Shown: one piece after another, positions 56,610 through 64,000 of the stretch | Numbering within the stretch: the stretch's first letter is position 1 | How the letters are laid out: the number at the start of each line of letters is the position of its first letter | NCBI GenBank assembly: GCA_951812305.1 | Contig: CATOSB010000004.1 | Coordinates: 434,001-498,000, forward strand | DNA length: 64,000 bases | Reading direction: 5' to 3' | Source of the DNA: an uncultured Paracoccaceae bacterium | GTDB lineage: Bacteria; Pseudomonadota; Alphaproteobacteria; Rhodobacterales; Rhodobacteraceae | Notes under the pieces: model-generated | Database searches by the model: none | Seen by the model: the letters and a program-made list of their open reading frames with translations, nothing else | What the model was told of the DNA's origin: nothing | Program-made: the position numbers and the translations under genes

Positions 56610-57424
56610 GCACCTGGCGCGGTACGCCAGAACCAGAGCTGCCACGAATACAGCCGATTGGATGGTGCCTATTACTAGTCCGCACTCCTTTGATCATATT
56701 CGTTAATTTCGGTGGCCTTGCACTGTTGTTGCTGTTCCGTGTGCTTGAGAAACCACTGTGTCATCCCGCACGCCCGGTGACGCCATATATTACACAAGCC
56801 GTGTGTATTCTGACGTTACGGATAATCGGGTTGCGGCGAGTGGTGACGGGATGCCCTGCGCACAATGCGGCCGGGATTGTTGCGAACCATTCTTCGTGGC
56901 TGGATATCTTCGTTTTGAACGCAAGCCAGCGGGTCTACTTCGTGTCCAAGGACGATGTCAGCAGATGGGCTGGGATTGGCTGGTTGGCGCGCGCCACAGG
57001 GACAGTGTTTATCGCTCGTCAGGTGCAAGCTGCAGCCGAACAAAGGGCCACGTTTCAAGAGCGACTAAGGGTAGGCCACCAGCTATTGTTTTTTCCTGAG
57101 GGCACATCGACTGACGGGCAGCAAGTGTTGCCATTCAAATCAACCTTGCTCGCCGCCTTTTTTGACGGCGACATCAATGGGCGCACGATCCAACCCGTAA
57201 GTGTGCGTTATCACGCACCGCACGGCGAGAGCCCGGTATTCTACTGCTGGTGGGGCGGAATGGATTTCGCGCCGCATTTGTTGCGGGTTTTGGCGAGATG
57301 GCGGCAGGGCCGGGTGGAGTTAGTATATCACCCTGCGGTGCCGGTTGGAGAATTTCCTGACCGCAAAGCAATTGCAAAGGAACTGGAAGGCGCGGTTCGG
57401 CAGGGATTCGAGAGGTCAGGCTGA
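56606..57424 (+). CDS. olsA: Lyso-ornithine lipid O-acyltransferase
   Basis: 272 residues. A PlsC-type acyltransferase with an N-terminal membrane segment, the HX4D motif in NHSSWLDIFVL near residue 92 and FPEGTSTDGQQVLPF near 169. It completes ornithine lipid from the OlsB product. Confidence 0.88.
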   Translation: MSTWRGTPEPELPRIQPIGWCLLLVRTPLIIFVNFGGLALLLLFRVLEKPLCHPARPVTPYITQAVCILTLRIIGLRRVVTGCPAHNAAGIVANHSSWLDIFVLNASQRVYFVSKDDVSRWAGIGWLARATGTVFIARQVQAAAEQRATFQERLRVGHQLLFFPEGTSTDGQQVLPFKSTLLAAFFDGDINGRTIQPVSVRYHAPHGESPVFYCWWGGMDFAPHLLRVLARWRQGRVELVYHPAVPVGEFPDRKAIAKELEGAVRQGFERSG

Positions 57425-57596
57425 TCGGCTCCGGTATGGTCCGAAGATGAAATCGCCCAATAGCAAGCATTCAACGGCTTCAGTGCGCAGCAGCCCAAGG
57501 GGGCTTAAATTCCGCGCAGTCAGTAAATCCAGAATGCGCGTTCAGGCGGCGATTGCAACGTAATCTGCAATGTTGATATTTATCGCCGTTTTCAGG

Positions 57597-58220
57597 CTAA
57601 CGCCCCATGGCGTTCGACAATTTTGAAAGTGCCAAAGCGGGGTTTTCTGCAGACCAAATCTCATCCCCGATCCCGAAGAAATCTGTCGCGGCAGCCAGCG
57701 TTCGGATCCGATCCGCATCAAGGCCGCCCTCGGCGATTACCGGCACTTCAATCATTTCCGACCACCACGTGAAAAGGTCACTGTCGGCAATACGTTCGCC
57801 GCCAAGTGCTGTTTCCGACACCGGCCCAAAGGCTACGTAATCAGCACCGGCCTCGCCTGCATTCAATCCTTCGTGGCGAGAGTTTTCGCAATACGCACCG
57901 ACAATGGCGTCAGACCCAAGCGCCTTTCGTGCCGCGCGGACAGAGCGGGCGCCGTCTGTCAGATGAACGCCATCAAGTCCTAACCGCTCCGCCAGCCGCA
58001 TATGCTTTTCGATTACCAAGGGAACATCGCGTTTATGGGCAACCTCACGCAGCGCGTCGCCCGCCTTCAATTGCCAGTCTTCATCCGTAGAGATTAGCGC
58101 CATGCGCAAACAGGCCACCTCCACATTATCCAGGACCGAGGCCAGTACATCTGGGAATGAGGACAGTGCAATCTCTCCCGGTGTTATCAGATAAATCTGC
58201 GGTAAATCCTGTTCGGCCAT
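57597..58220 (-). CDS. Thiamine phosphate synthase (ThiE) family protein
   Basis: 207 residues with the ThiE TIM-barrel pattern: QIYLITP at the N-terminus, LGLDGVHLTDG near residue 84, GAYCENSRHEGLNAGEAGADYVAFGP near 108 and VIAEGGLDADRI near 164. Motifs are looser than in classical ThiE, so it may be a ThiE-like salvage or TenI-type protein. Confidence 0.75.
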   Translation of the reverse strand: MAEQDLPQIYLITPGEIALSSFPDVLASVLDNVEVACLRMALISTDEDWQLKAGDALREVAHKRDVPLVIEKHMRLAERLGLDGVHLTDGARSVRAARKALGSDAIVGAYCENSRHEGLNAGEAGADYVAFGPVSETALGGERIADSDLFTWWSEMIEVPVIAEGGLDADRIRTLAAATDFFGIGDEIWSAENPALALSKLSNAMGR

Positions 58221-58260
58221 CTGGCGCTCCGTCAGTGATCGAAAGCGCTATAGCGGCTGA

Positions 58261-58590
58261 TCACTTGGGCGGCAACGCATCGACGAATTCCAGCGCAAGC
58301 GCCAATACTGCAGCACGGCGATTGTCATCCGCCAACAAGTCATCATCAACATTCACAAACCCAGCCATCGGGCGACCGGTGAAATCCATTTCTGATGTGC
58401 CCTCGATAGCGCGCGCAGCCGCTTCGTTGTTCTTGCCGACACGAAACATGCCGCCGCCGGGATGTACGCCGCACAGCATATTGCCCTTCAGCATGAAGCA
58501 CAGACCACCAAACATCTTCTTTTCAGTTATTCCAACGCGTTCGTTCAGGTCGTCACGCAGTATAGATGCGGTGCCCTCATCATAGGCCAT
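58261..58590 (-). CDS. TfoX/Sxy N-terminal domain protein
   Basis: 109 residues. TEKKMFGGLCFMLKGNMLCG near residue 22 is the family core, followed by GGGMFRVGKNNEAAA and FTGRPMAGFVNVDDDLLADD. Related proteins affect competence genes in gamma-proteobacteria; in alphaproteobacteria the role is unknown. The start at 58590 (MAYDEGTA) is divergent from trmJ. Confidence 0.85.
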   Translation of the reverse strand: MAYDEGTASILRDDLNERVGITEKKMFGGLCFMLKGNMLCGVHPGGGMFRVGKNNEAAARAIEGTSEMDFTGRPMAGFVNVDDDLLADDNRRAAVLALALEFVDALPPK

Positions 58591-58654
58591 GCGCGCCTCC
58601 TTGTTCTTGCCGTGAGGCAAGCGTATCACCCGCGAAAGGTCGGGATAAGAATAA

Positions 58655-59383
58655 ATGCAGCCCATATTTGTTTTGGTGCGTCCCCAGATGGGAGAGAACA
58701 TCGGCGCCGCTGCCCGGGCGATGGCAAATTTCGGCCTGAAGAACATGCGCCTTGTCGCGCCACGCGACGGATGGCCGAACCAGAAAGCGGTGGCGATGGC
58801 CAGCGGCGCGGGCAGTATTCTTGACAATGCGGTGGTCACAGAGACAACCGCGCAATCCGTGGCCGATTGCACACATGTCTACGCCACAACGGCGCGACCG
58901 CGGGGGTTGACCAAACGGGTGTTGACGCCCGAAGCAGCAATGAAAGAGGCGACCGGGCGCATTGTGGCCGGAGAAACCGTGGCAGTGCTGTACGGTCCAG
59001 AACGCGCGGGTCTGGAAAATGACGACGTGGCGCTGGCCAACACAATCATTTCTGTGCCCGTGAACCCTGAATACGCGTCCCTGAATCTTGCGCAATGCGC
59101 GCTTTTAATGGCTTATGAGTGGCGGCGGCAGACAGTCGACGTTGATCAAGAGCGGGTGGATTTTGCCAAGACTGAGGTTGCAAGCCAAATTGAGGTCGAA
59201 AAGTTATCCAACCACTACGAAGAACGCCTGACAGATGCTGGGTTTTTCTTTCCCGAGACGAAGGCAGAGGGCATGAAGCAGACGATGCGAAACATGTGGA
59301 GCCGAATGCCGCTGACACGCGCGGACGTGCAGTTATTGCACGGCATCCTGCGTCAGATGGTGCGCTGGAAGGAACGGGGCTGA
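58655..59383 (+). CDS. trmJ: tRNA 2'-O-methyltransferase TrmJ family
   Basis: 242 residues of the SPOUT fold. PIFVLVRPQMGENIGAAARA is the family N-terminus, and VLYGPERAGLENDDVALAN near residue 110 with ASLNLAQCALLMAYEWRR near 140 forms the SAM-binding knot. It probably methylates position 32 of tRNA. Confidence 0.92.
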   Translation: MQPIFVLVRPQMGENIGAAARAMANFGLKNMRLVAPRDGWPNQKAVAMASGAGSILDNAVVTETTAQSVADCTHVYATTARPRGLTKRVLTPEAAMKEATGRIVAGETVAVLYGPERAGLENDDVALANTIISVPVNPEYASLNLAQCALLMAYEWRRQTVDVDQERVDFAKTEVASQIEVEKLSNHYEERLTDAGFFFPETKAEGMKQTMRNMWSRMPLTRADVQLLHGILRQMVRWKERG

Positions 59384-59422
59384 GATGTCAGATGTTGAGA
59401 AACCATTGCAAGGACCAGACCG

Positions 59423-60493
59423 TTGGCTCTAACAAATGACGCCGTTCTTGCGGCGCTGAAAACGATCAAAGATCCTGTGGCTGGTGGAGACATCGCCACA
59501 AATGGTGTCATGCGTGCGCTGAATGTGGAACCAGACGGCACCGTGCGGTTCGTGTTGGAAATCGACCCGGGACAGGCGGCTATTTATCAACAAATCAAAG
59601 ACAGCGCGGAGGCTGTGGTATCCGCGGTTCAAGGCGTGACAAAAGTGTCGGTCGTGATGACGGGTCATGCCGAAAAGGCGCCACCTCCGAATCTGAAGCC
59701 CAATCGTCCTGCGCAACCAAAGGGGCCCGACAAAATCCCCGGTGTTTCCCGCATAATCGCAATAGCCTCTGGCAAAGGCGGTGTCGGCAAATCGACGGTA
59801 TCCGCCAACCTCGCCTGCGCGCTGGCGCAAGAGGGGCTTCGCGTCGGGCTTTTGGACGCGGATATTTTCGGCCCATCCCAGCCACGGATGATGGGCGTTT
59901 CAGAAAAACCCCAGTCGCCGGATGGCAAGCAGATTATCCCGCTCAAAAGTCATGGCGTGACGATGATGTCCATCGGATTGATGGTCGAAGAAGCCCGCGC
60001 CGTTGTCTGGCGCGGCCCGATGCTGATGTCCGCACTTCAGCAATTGATGATGCAGGTGCAGTGGGGTGAACTCGACGTGCTAGTCGTCGATTTGCCGCCT
60101 GGCACCGGCGATGTGCAGATGACGCTGGCGCAGAAAGCGGTCGTTGACGGCGCAGTGATTGTGTGCACGCCGCAGGATGTGGCGCTGTTGGATGCGCGCA
60201 AAGGGATCGACATGTTCCGGCAACTGAACGTGCCGATCATCGGCATGATCGAGAATATGAGCACGCATATCTGTTCCAATTGCGGGCATGAAGAGCATGT
60301 GTTCGGCCACGGCGGTGTTGCGGCGGAGGCGGACAAGATGGGCGTACCTCTGTTGGGGGAGGTGCCGCTTGACCTGCTGATCCGCGTGTCGTCGGATGAA
60401 GGCGTGCCGGTGGTCGTTTCAAACGCGGACGGTCCGCAGGCGCATGCCTTCAGGGGCATCGCAAGAAAGCTGTTTCAGATGAGTGAGGCCTGA
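59423..60493 (+). CDS. Mrp/ApbC-type Fe-S cluster carrier ATPase
   Basis: 356 residues. An N-terminal MIP18-like domain (residues 1-85) is followed by the ParA/MinD-type ATPase: GKGGVGKSTVSANLACALAQ near residue 117, DVLVVDLPPGTGDVQMTL near 216 and the metal-binding pair in CSNCGHEEHVFGHGG near 285. It should bind and deliver Fe-S clusters. TTG start at 59423 (MALTNDAVLAALKTI). Confidence 0.93.
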   Translation: MALTNDAVLAALKTIKDPVAGGDIATNGVMRALNVEPDGTVRFVLEIDPGQAAIYQQIKDSAEAVVSAVQGVTKVSVVMTGHAEKAPPPNLKPNRPAQPKGPDKIPGVSRIIAIASGKGGVGKSTVSANLACALAQEGLRVGLLDADIFGPSQPRMMGVSEKPQSPDGKQIIPLKSHGVTMMSIGLMVEEARAVVWRGPMLMSALQQLMMQVQWGELDVLVVDLPPGTGDVQMTLAQKAVVDGAVIVCTPQDVALLDARKGIDMFRQLNVPIIGMIENMSTHICSNCGHEEHVFGHGGVAAEADKMGVPLLGEVPLDLLIRVSSDEGVPVVVSNADGPQAHAFRGIARKLFQMSEA

Positions 60494-60508
60494 ACTCGGA
60501 TCGCGCGC

Positions 60509-61318
60509 TTACTTATCTTGCGCGTTGAATACAAAGAGATTCTCACTATCAATCTCATAGGTGTCGATCAGCATCTCGGCGCGCGGTGACGAAAGCCAGC
60601 CTTCCAGTTTGGCAGCAAGATCGGCTTTCACGTGCGGGTGACGTGCGCTATTTATCGGCAGGTATGCGTATTGATTGAACAGCGCCGGGTCACCTGAGAA
60701 TAGCAGCGCCAGATCGTTCTTGTTGCCGAAATTCAACCAGCTTGCGCGGTCAGCCAGAATATAAGCGTTCATTGCAGACGCCGTATTCAGTGCCGTCCCC
60801 ATGCCCGCGCCAACTTCGTTGTACCACCTTCCGAACGCTTCCGGGTCGAGCCCGGTTTTGGCCCACAGGCTCAGTTCTTTGTTGTGAGTGCCGCTATCGT
60901 CGGCGCGGCTGACAAATCTTGGTCGGCTTTCGGCGATGCGCTGAAGGGCGTCAATGATATTCGCAGCGCTTTGAACATCGGCGGGGTCGGCATTTGGCCC
61001 AATGACCACGAAATCGTTGTACATGATTTCGCGGCGGTGAGTGGCATAACCTGCAGCGACGAATTCTTCCTCAGCGGCACGCGCATGGACCAGAATCGCA
61101 TCAACATCGCCGGAGCGACCAAGTTTCATGGCCTGCCCGGTTCCCACGACAAGCACGTGAACATCCAAACCTAGATCGGCGCGGATTTCCGGCAGAAGCA
61201 CGTCCGCAAGACCGGAATTGTGAAACGACGTTGTGACCGCCATGCGAAAAGTATCGGCCGCATGGGCCGCCAACGCGAACACCCCGACAAAGATAGCTGA
61301 CCACAGGGCTAGTTTCAC
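60509..61318 (-). CDS. tupA: Tungstate ABC transporter, substrate-binding protein
   Basis: 269 residues with a signal peptide (residues 1-20, ending AHAA). TTSFHNSGLADVLLP near residue 29, VGTGQAMKLGRSGDVDAILVHA near 57 and SRADDSGTHNKELSLW near 138 match TupA. Tungstate is more likely than molybdate for this family. Its ATG overlaps the tupC stop by 4 bp. Confidence 0.9.
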   Translation of the reverse strand: MKLALWSAIFVGVFALAAHAADTFRMAVTTSFHNSGLADVLLPEIRADLGLDVHVLVVGTGQAMKLGRSGDVDAILVHARAAEEEFVAAGYATHRREIMYNDFVVIGPNADPADVQSAANIIDALQRIAESRPRFVSRADDSGTHNKELSLWAKTGLDPEAFGRWYNEVGAGMGTALNTASAMNAYILADRASWLNFGNKNDLALLFSGDPALFNQYAYLPINSARHPHVKADLAAKLEGWLSSPRAEMLIDTYEIDSENLFVFNAQDK

Positions 61319-62031
61319 TCGATGATGTCCCCTTTTAAGAAAGCCGCTGCCTGGGCCGTTTTAGGGTTATCAAAAAACGTATCCGCAGGGCTGTGCTCAG
61401 CGACACGGCCTTTGACCAGAAACACCACATCGTCTGCCAGCCTGCGAGCCTGTCCAAGGTCATGGGTCGACAGGATAAGGCGAGTTCCGTGCGATTTGGC
61501 CTCGCCCAAGATAGTCTCAATTTCGCGAATGGCGCGCCCGTCAAGAAAGGCGCAAGGTTCATCAAGAAACAACAAGCCCGGGTCAGTGATCAGCGCACGG
61601 GCGATGGCGAGTTTCTGTTGCTCACCTCCGGAAAGAGAATGCGCGGGTTGATCCAAAAGGTCTGACAGGCCCACGCGATCAGCCCAGTCATGCGCCTGCT
61701 TTTTCGCCATTTGTTTCTGGGTTTTGCGCATAATTAACGGATAAGCGAGATTCGCCTCGACACTGCGGCGCAGCATGACCGGCCGCTGAAAAACGAAAGA
61801 CTGCATCGCTTGTGCGTTGCCCGTTTCGCAGGACCACTCAATTTTCCCACGACTCAGACGCGCGGTGCCGTGCAGCAATTGCAGCAATGTTGTCTTGCCT
61901 GCGCCATTGGGGCCTAAAATCACCGTTGTGCCGTCGCCGGGCAGGGACAGGTCGACCGGACCAACCAGCGTTTTGCCGAACCGGCGGCAGGTTGCGCCTG
62001 ATACGTTCAGAGGGAACAGATCGTTCACCAT
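61315..62031 (-). CDS. tupC: Tungstate ABC transporter, ATPase
   Basis: 238 residues. Walker A GPNGAGKTTLLQLL near residue 39, signature LSGGEQQKLAIARAL near 133, Walker B LLFLDEP near 154. Powers import through TupB. Overlaps both tup neighbours. Confidence 0.92.
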   Translation of the reverse strand: MVNDLFPLNVSGATCRRFGKTLVGPVDLSLPGDGTTVILGPNGAGKTTLLQLLHGTARLSRGKIEWSCETGNAQAMQSFVFQRPVMLRRSVEANLAYPLIMRKTQKQMAKKQAHDWADRVGLSDLLDQPAHSLSGGEQQKLAIARALITDPGLLFLDEPCAFLDGRAIREIETILGEAKSHGTRLILSTHDLGQARRLADDVVFLVKGRVAEHSPADTFFDNPKTAQAAAFLKGDIIE

Positions 62032-62732
62032 CGGCCCTCGCGTTCCGTGCGCGACAGCGCATGGATCGTCATGTTGATCAGGATCGCCATCGCGATCAGG
62101 ATAAACCCAAGCGCAAGCGCCAGAGCGAAGTCACCTTTTCCGGTTTCCAGGGCGATGGCGGTGGTCAGAACCCGCGTCACATTGTCGATGTTGCCACCGA
62201 CGATCATGATCGCCCCAACCTCGCCAATGGCACGACCAAATCCGGCCAGCGCGGCGGTCAAAAGGGCGCGCCGTGCATCCCAAAGTAACGTCTTGATTTT
62301 CTGCGATTGCGTAACATTCAGCGAAATCAGCAGATCATGATACTCCTGCCAAAGATCTCTAAGCGACTGATGTGCGATGCTGGCGATCAAGGGCACAACG
62401 ATAATCACTTGGGCAATGATCATCGCCCAAGGAGTGAAGAGGAGCCCCAACGCACCGAGCGGGCCGGAACGCGACAGGATGACATAGACGATCAGGCCCA
62501 CCACGACCGGTGGCAGCCCCATCAGCGCATTCAATATCGCAATAACGGCGCGGCGAAAACGGAAACGCCGCACTGCCAGCAAAGCCGCAAGCGGCATCGC
62601 GATCAGCGACGCAATCATCAACGCGCTGACCGAGATCTTCAGCGAGCGCAGCGCGATGTCCGCCAGTTCTGTATTGAGGGTCGCGATCAGCCAGAATGCC
62701 TGAACCAGCCCTTCCCAAAGATCGACCATCAA
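62025..62732 (-). CDS. tupB: Tungstate ABC transporter, permease
   Basis: 235 residues with five to six helices and the EAA-type loop AGFGRAIGEVGAIMIVGGNI near residue 163. First gene of tupBCA; its stop overlaps the tupC start by 7 bp. Confidence 0.92.
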   Translation of the reverse strand: MMVDLWEGLVQAFWLIATLNTELADIALRSLKISVSALMIASLIAMPLAALLAVRRFRFRRAVIAILNALMGLPPVVVGLIVYVILSRSGPLGALGLLFTPWAMIIAQVIIVVPLIASIAHQSLRDLWQEYHDLLISLNVTQSQKIKTLLWDARRALLTAALAGFGRAIGEVGAIMIVGGNIDNVTRVLTTAIALETGKGDFALALALGFILIAMAILINMTIHALSRTEREGRW

Positions 62733-62872
62733 GCGACCCCAGTTTCAATTCCGCGCGAAATTCGCAGGTCGCGCGCAGCAACGCCAGTGCAAATCGGATG
62801 ACGATGGTTTGAATTGCATTCCCGGCGTTAACCAGTAACGTCCGGTCGAAAGTGGTCGAAAGGCAGGACGAG

Positions 62873-63313
62873 ATGAGAATTCAGGGCGCAGCCGTTACCA
62901 TTGCATTGTCTGTTGGAATCGCGGTCGCTCATACCGGCGCAACCGGGATCGTGAAAGAGCGCATGGATGGTATGGGTGAACTCGCCAGCGCAATGAAGCG
63001 ATTGTCGGCAATCGTAAAATCTGGCGGCGGGGATGCAATTGAATTGCGCGCGCTTGGAGAGACAATCATGGTGCATTCCGGTGCGGCGATGTTGGAGCGA
63101 TTTCCGGAAGGGTCACTGCCTGATGTATCCGAGGCCAGCCCCGCGATCTGGACAGATTGGCAGAAATTCTCGGAGATATCGATGGACTTACACAGCGCAG
63201 CATCAGAGTTGATGAGTGCTGCTGGTACGCCGAAAATGGACCTTCCCGCAATCGTGCAAGAAATTGGTGCAACTTGCGGTGCATGTCACAAGGATTTTCG
63301 GATCAAGAAATAA
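62873..63313 (+). CDS. Cytochrome c' family protein
   Basis: 146 residues. Signal peptide (residues 1-19, ending AVAH), helical bundle and a C-terminal CGACH heme motif (GATCGACHKDFRIKK). It resembles the cytochrome c' at 27592-28068 in layout but differs clearly in sequence. The start at 62873 (MRIQGAAVTI) is chosen over an upstream frame start because the signal peptide begins there. Divergent from tupB. Confidence 0.9.
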   Translation: MRIQGAAVTIALSVGIAVAHTGATGIVKERMDGMGELASAMKRLSAIVKSGGGDAIELRALGETIMVHSGAAMLERFPEGSLPDVSEASPAIWTDWQKFSEISMDLHSAASELMSAAGTPKMDLPAIVQEIGATCGACHKDFRIKK

Positions 63314-63405
63314 CCAGTAACTTGCACGCTTGATGCGTTCAGGGTCTTGCGATTGCCCTGCAATCCCGATTTTGTTGGAACCGAAAACAGCATGATCGGG
63401 CGGCC

Positions 63406-64000
63406 TTGTTAAATTCAGCGAACATTTTGGTGATTGGTCGCGCGGGCATGGATTTCTATGCCGACCCGCCCGGCACACGGCTGGAAGACGGCGCGCAGTT
63501 TACTTCGGCGCTTGGCGGATCCTCGGCCAATATCGCCGCCGGGTTTTGCCAGCAAGGGGGCAGCGCCTCCATCGTCACGGCCGTGTCAGATGATCCTGTT
63601 GGGCAGTATTGTCTGAACCAGTTGCGCGGATACGGTGTCGACACAAGATTTGTCAGAAAAGTGGGCGGCGAGGCCCGCAATTCGCTGGCCGTGGTCGACA
63701 CCAACGGCGATGCGACACAGTCGGTGATCTATCGCAACAACGCCGCCGATTTTCAGATGGATGCCAGTTTCTTCGAGGGCATTGATTTATCGGCTTACGG
63801 CGCGGTGGTGACGACGGGAACTGTGTTGGCAAGCGAACCTTCGCGATCGGCGACATTTCAGGCCTTCGAACAGGCAAACGCCGCGGGCGTGCCCATTGTA
63901 TTTGATCTCGATTACCGCCCCTATTCATGGCCCGACGCGGAAACGAGCGCGCAGGTTTACGCACAGATGGCGCAGTCGTGTGACATCATCATCGGAAATG
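63406..64000 (+). CDS. PfkB-family sugar kinase, IolC-like (3' end outside window)
   Basis: 198 residues are visible. It starts at a TTG (63406; LLNSANILVIGRAGMDFYAD), then has the PfkB Gly motif LGGSSANIAAGF, AVSDDPVGQYCLNQL and VFDLDYRPYSWPD, close to 5-dehydro-2-deoxygluconokinases of inositol catabolism. The catalytic DTxGAGD motif lies beyond the window. iol genes may follow. Confidence 0.82.
   Translation, partial: MLNSANILVIGRAGMDFYADPPGTRLEDGAQFTSALGGSSANIAAGFCQQGGSASIVTAVSDDPVGQYCLNQLRGYGVDTRFVRKVGGEARNSLAVVDTNGDATQSVIYRNNAADFQMDASFFEGIDLSAYGAVVTTGTVLASEPSRSATFQAFEQANAAGVPIVFDLDYRPYSWPDAETSAQVYAQMAQSCDIIIGN

Overview
The window looks like a chromosomal segment of a marine-type alphaproteobacterium of the Rhodobacteraceae (roseobacter group). 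This rests on the gene set and on family-level recall, not on a database search. Indicative genes are the CtrA-pathway phosphotransferase chpT, an alphaproteobacterial SspB, an L21 ribosomal protein with an added helix-hairpin-helix tail, the olsB-olsA ornithine-lipid pair, a DUF4169/ribbon-helix-helix pair behind fumC, and the gene-end motif CCCCGAAGTATTTATGGCC.

Layout. 0-8.8 kb: transporters, SelO, nucleoside hydrolase, MazG, an M20 peptidase and an agmatinase-like gene. 8.9-16.2 kb: ctaD (cytochrome oxidase subunit I), an exported SnoaL-like protein and its divergent LysR regulator, between two IS66-type insertions. 16.2-26.6 kb: lipB, tRNA-Leu(GAG), metA, a six-gene fumC operon, sspB, purD and xseA. 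26.7-37.9 kb: cytochromes c, a third IS66 copy, an AlkB-like hydroxylase, an ftsY with two very long Pro-Glu tracts, yciB and NUDIX. 38.1-41.6 kb: a decayed EF-hand / ECF sigma / periplasmic sensor locus. 41.9-45.6 kb: a homocysteine methyltransferase and an IS4-family element joining two beheaded genes (mprF and a DUF2059 gene). 45.6-53.9 kb: rplU-rpmA, an overlapping acetyltransferase/LysE/obgE/proB/proA run and chpT. 53.9-64 kb: a fourth IS66 copy, DUF3553, olsBA, thiE-like, TfoX, trmJ, mrp, the tungstate transporter tupABC, a cytochrome c' and the start of an iolC-like kinase.

The strongest theme is recent genome disturbance. Four IS66-type copies of exactly 1601 bp, each with a perfect 8-bp target duplication, sit in 64 kb. 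One splits a small membrane-protein gene, one separates cytochrome c' from its LysR neighbour, and one lies just upstream of chpT. Two sites that vary among the four copies occur in all four combinations, which suggests sequence exchange between copies. An ISAzo13-like element interrupts the EF-hand gene, and the sigma gene 130 bp further on carries an independent 5-bp tandem duplication, so one regulatory locus has been hit twice.

A second theme is a four-copy intergenic repeat of 231-232 bp with nested inverted repeats. One copy carries a 66-bp insert that can fold into a three-way junction. I did not find a clearly novel defence or biosynthetic system. The best unexplained items are this repeat family, the FtsY Pro-Glu tracts, the decayed sensor locus and a 26-residue membrane-peptide candidate.
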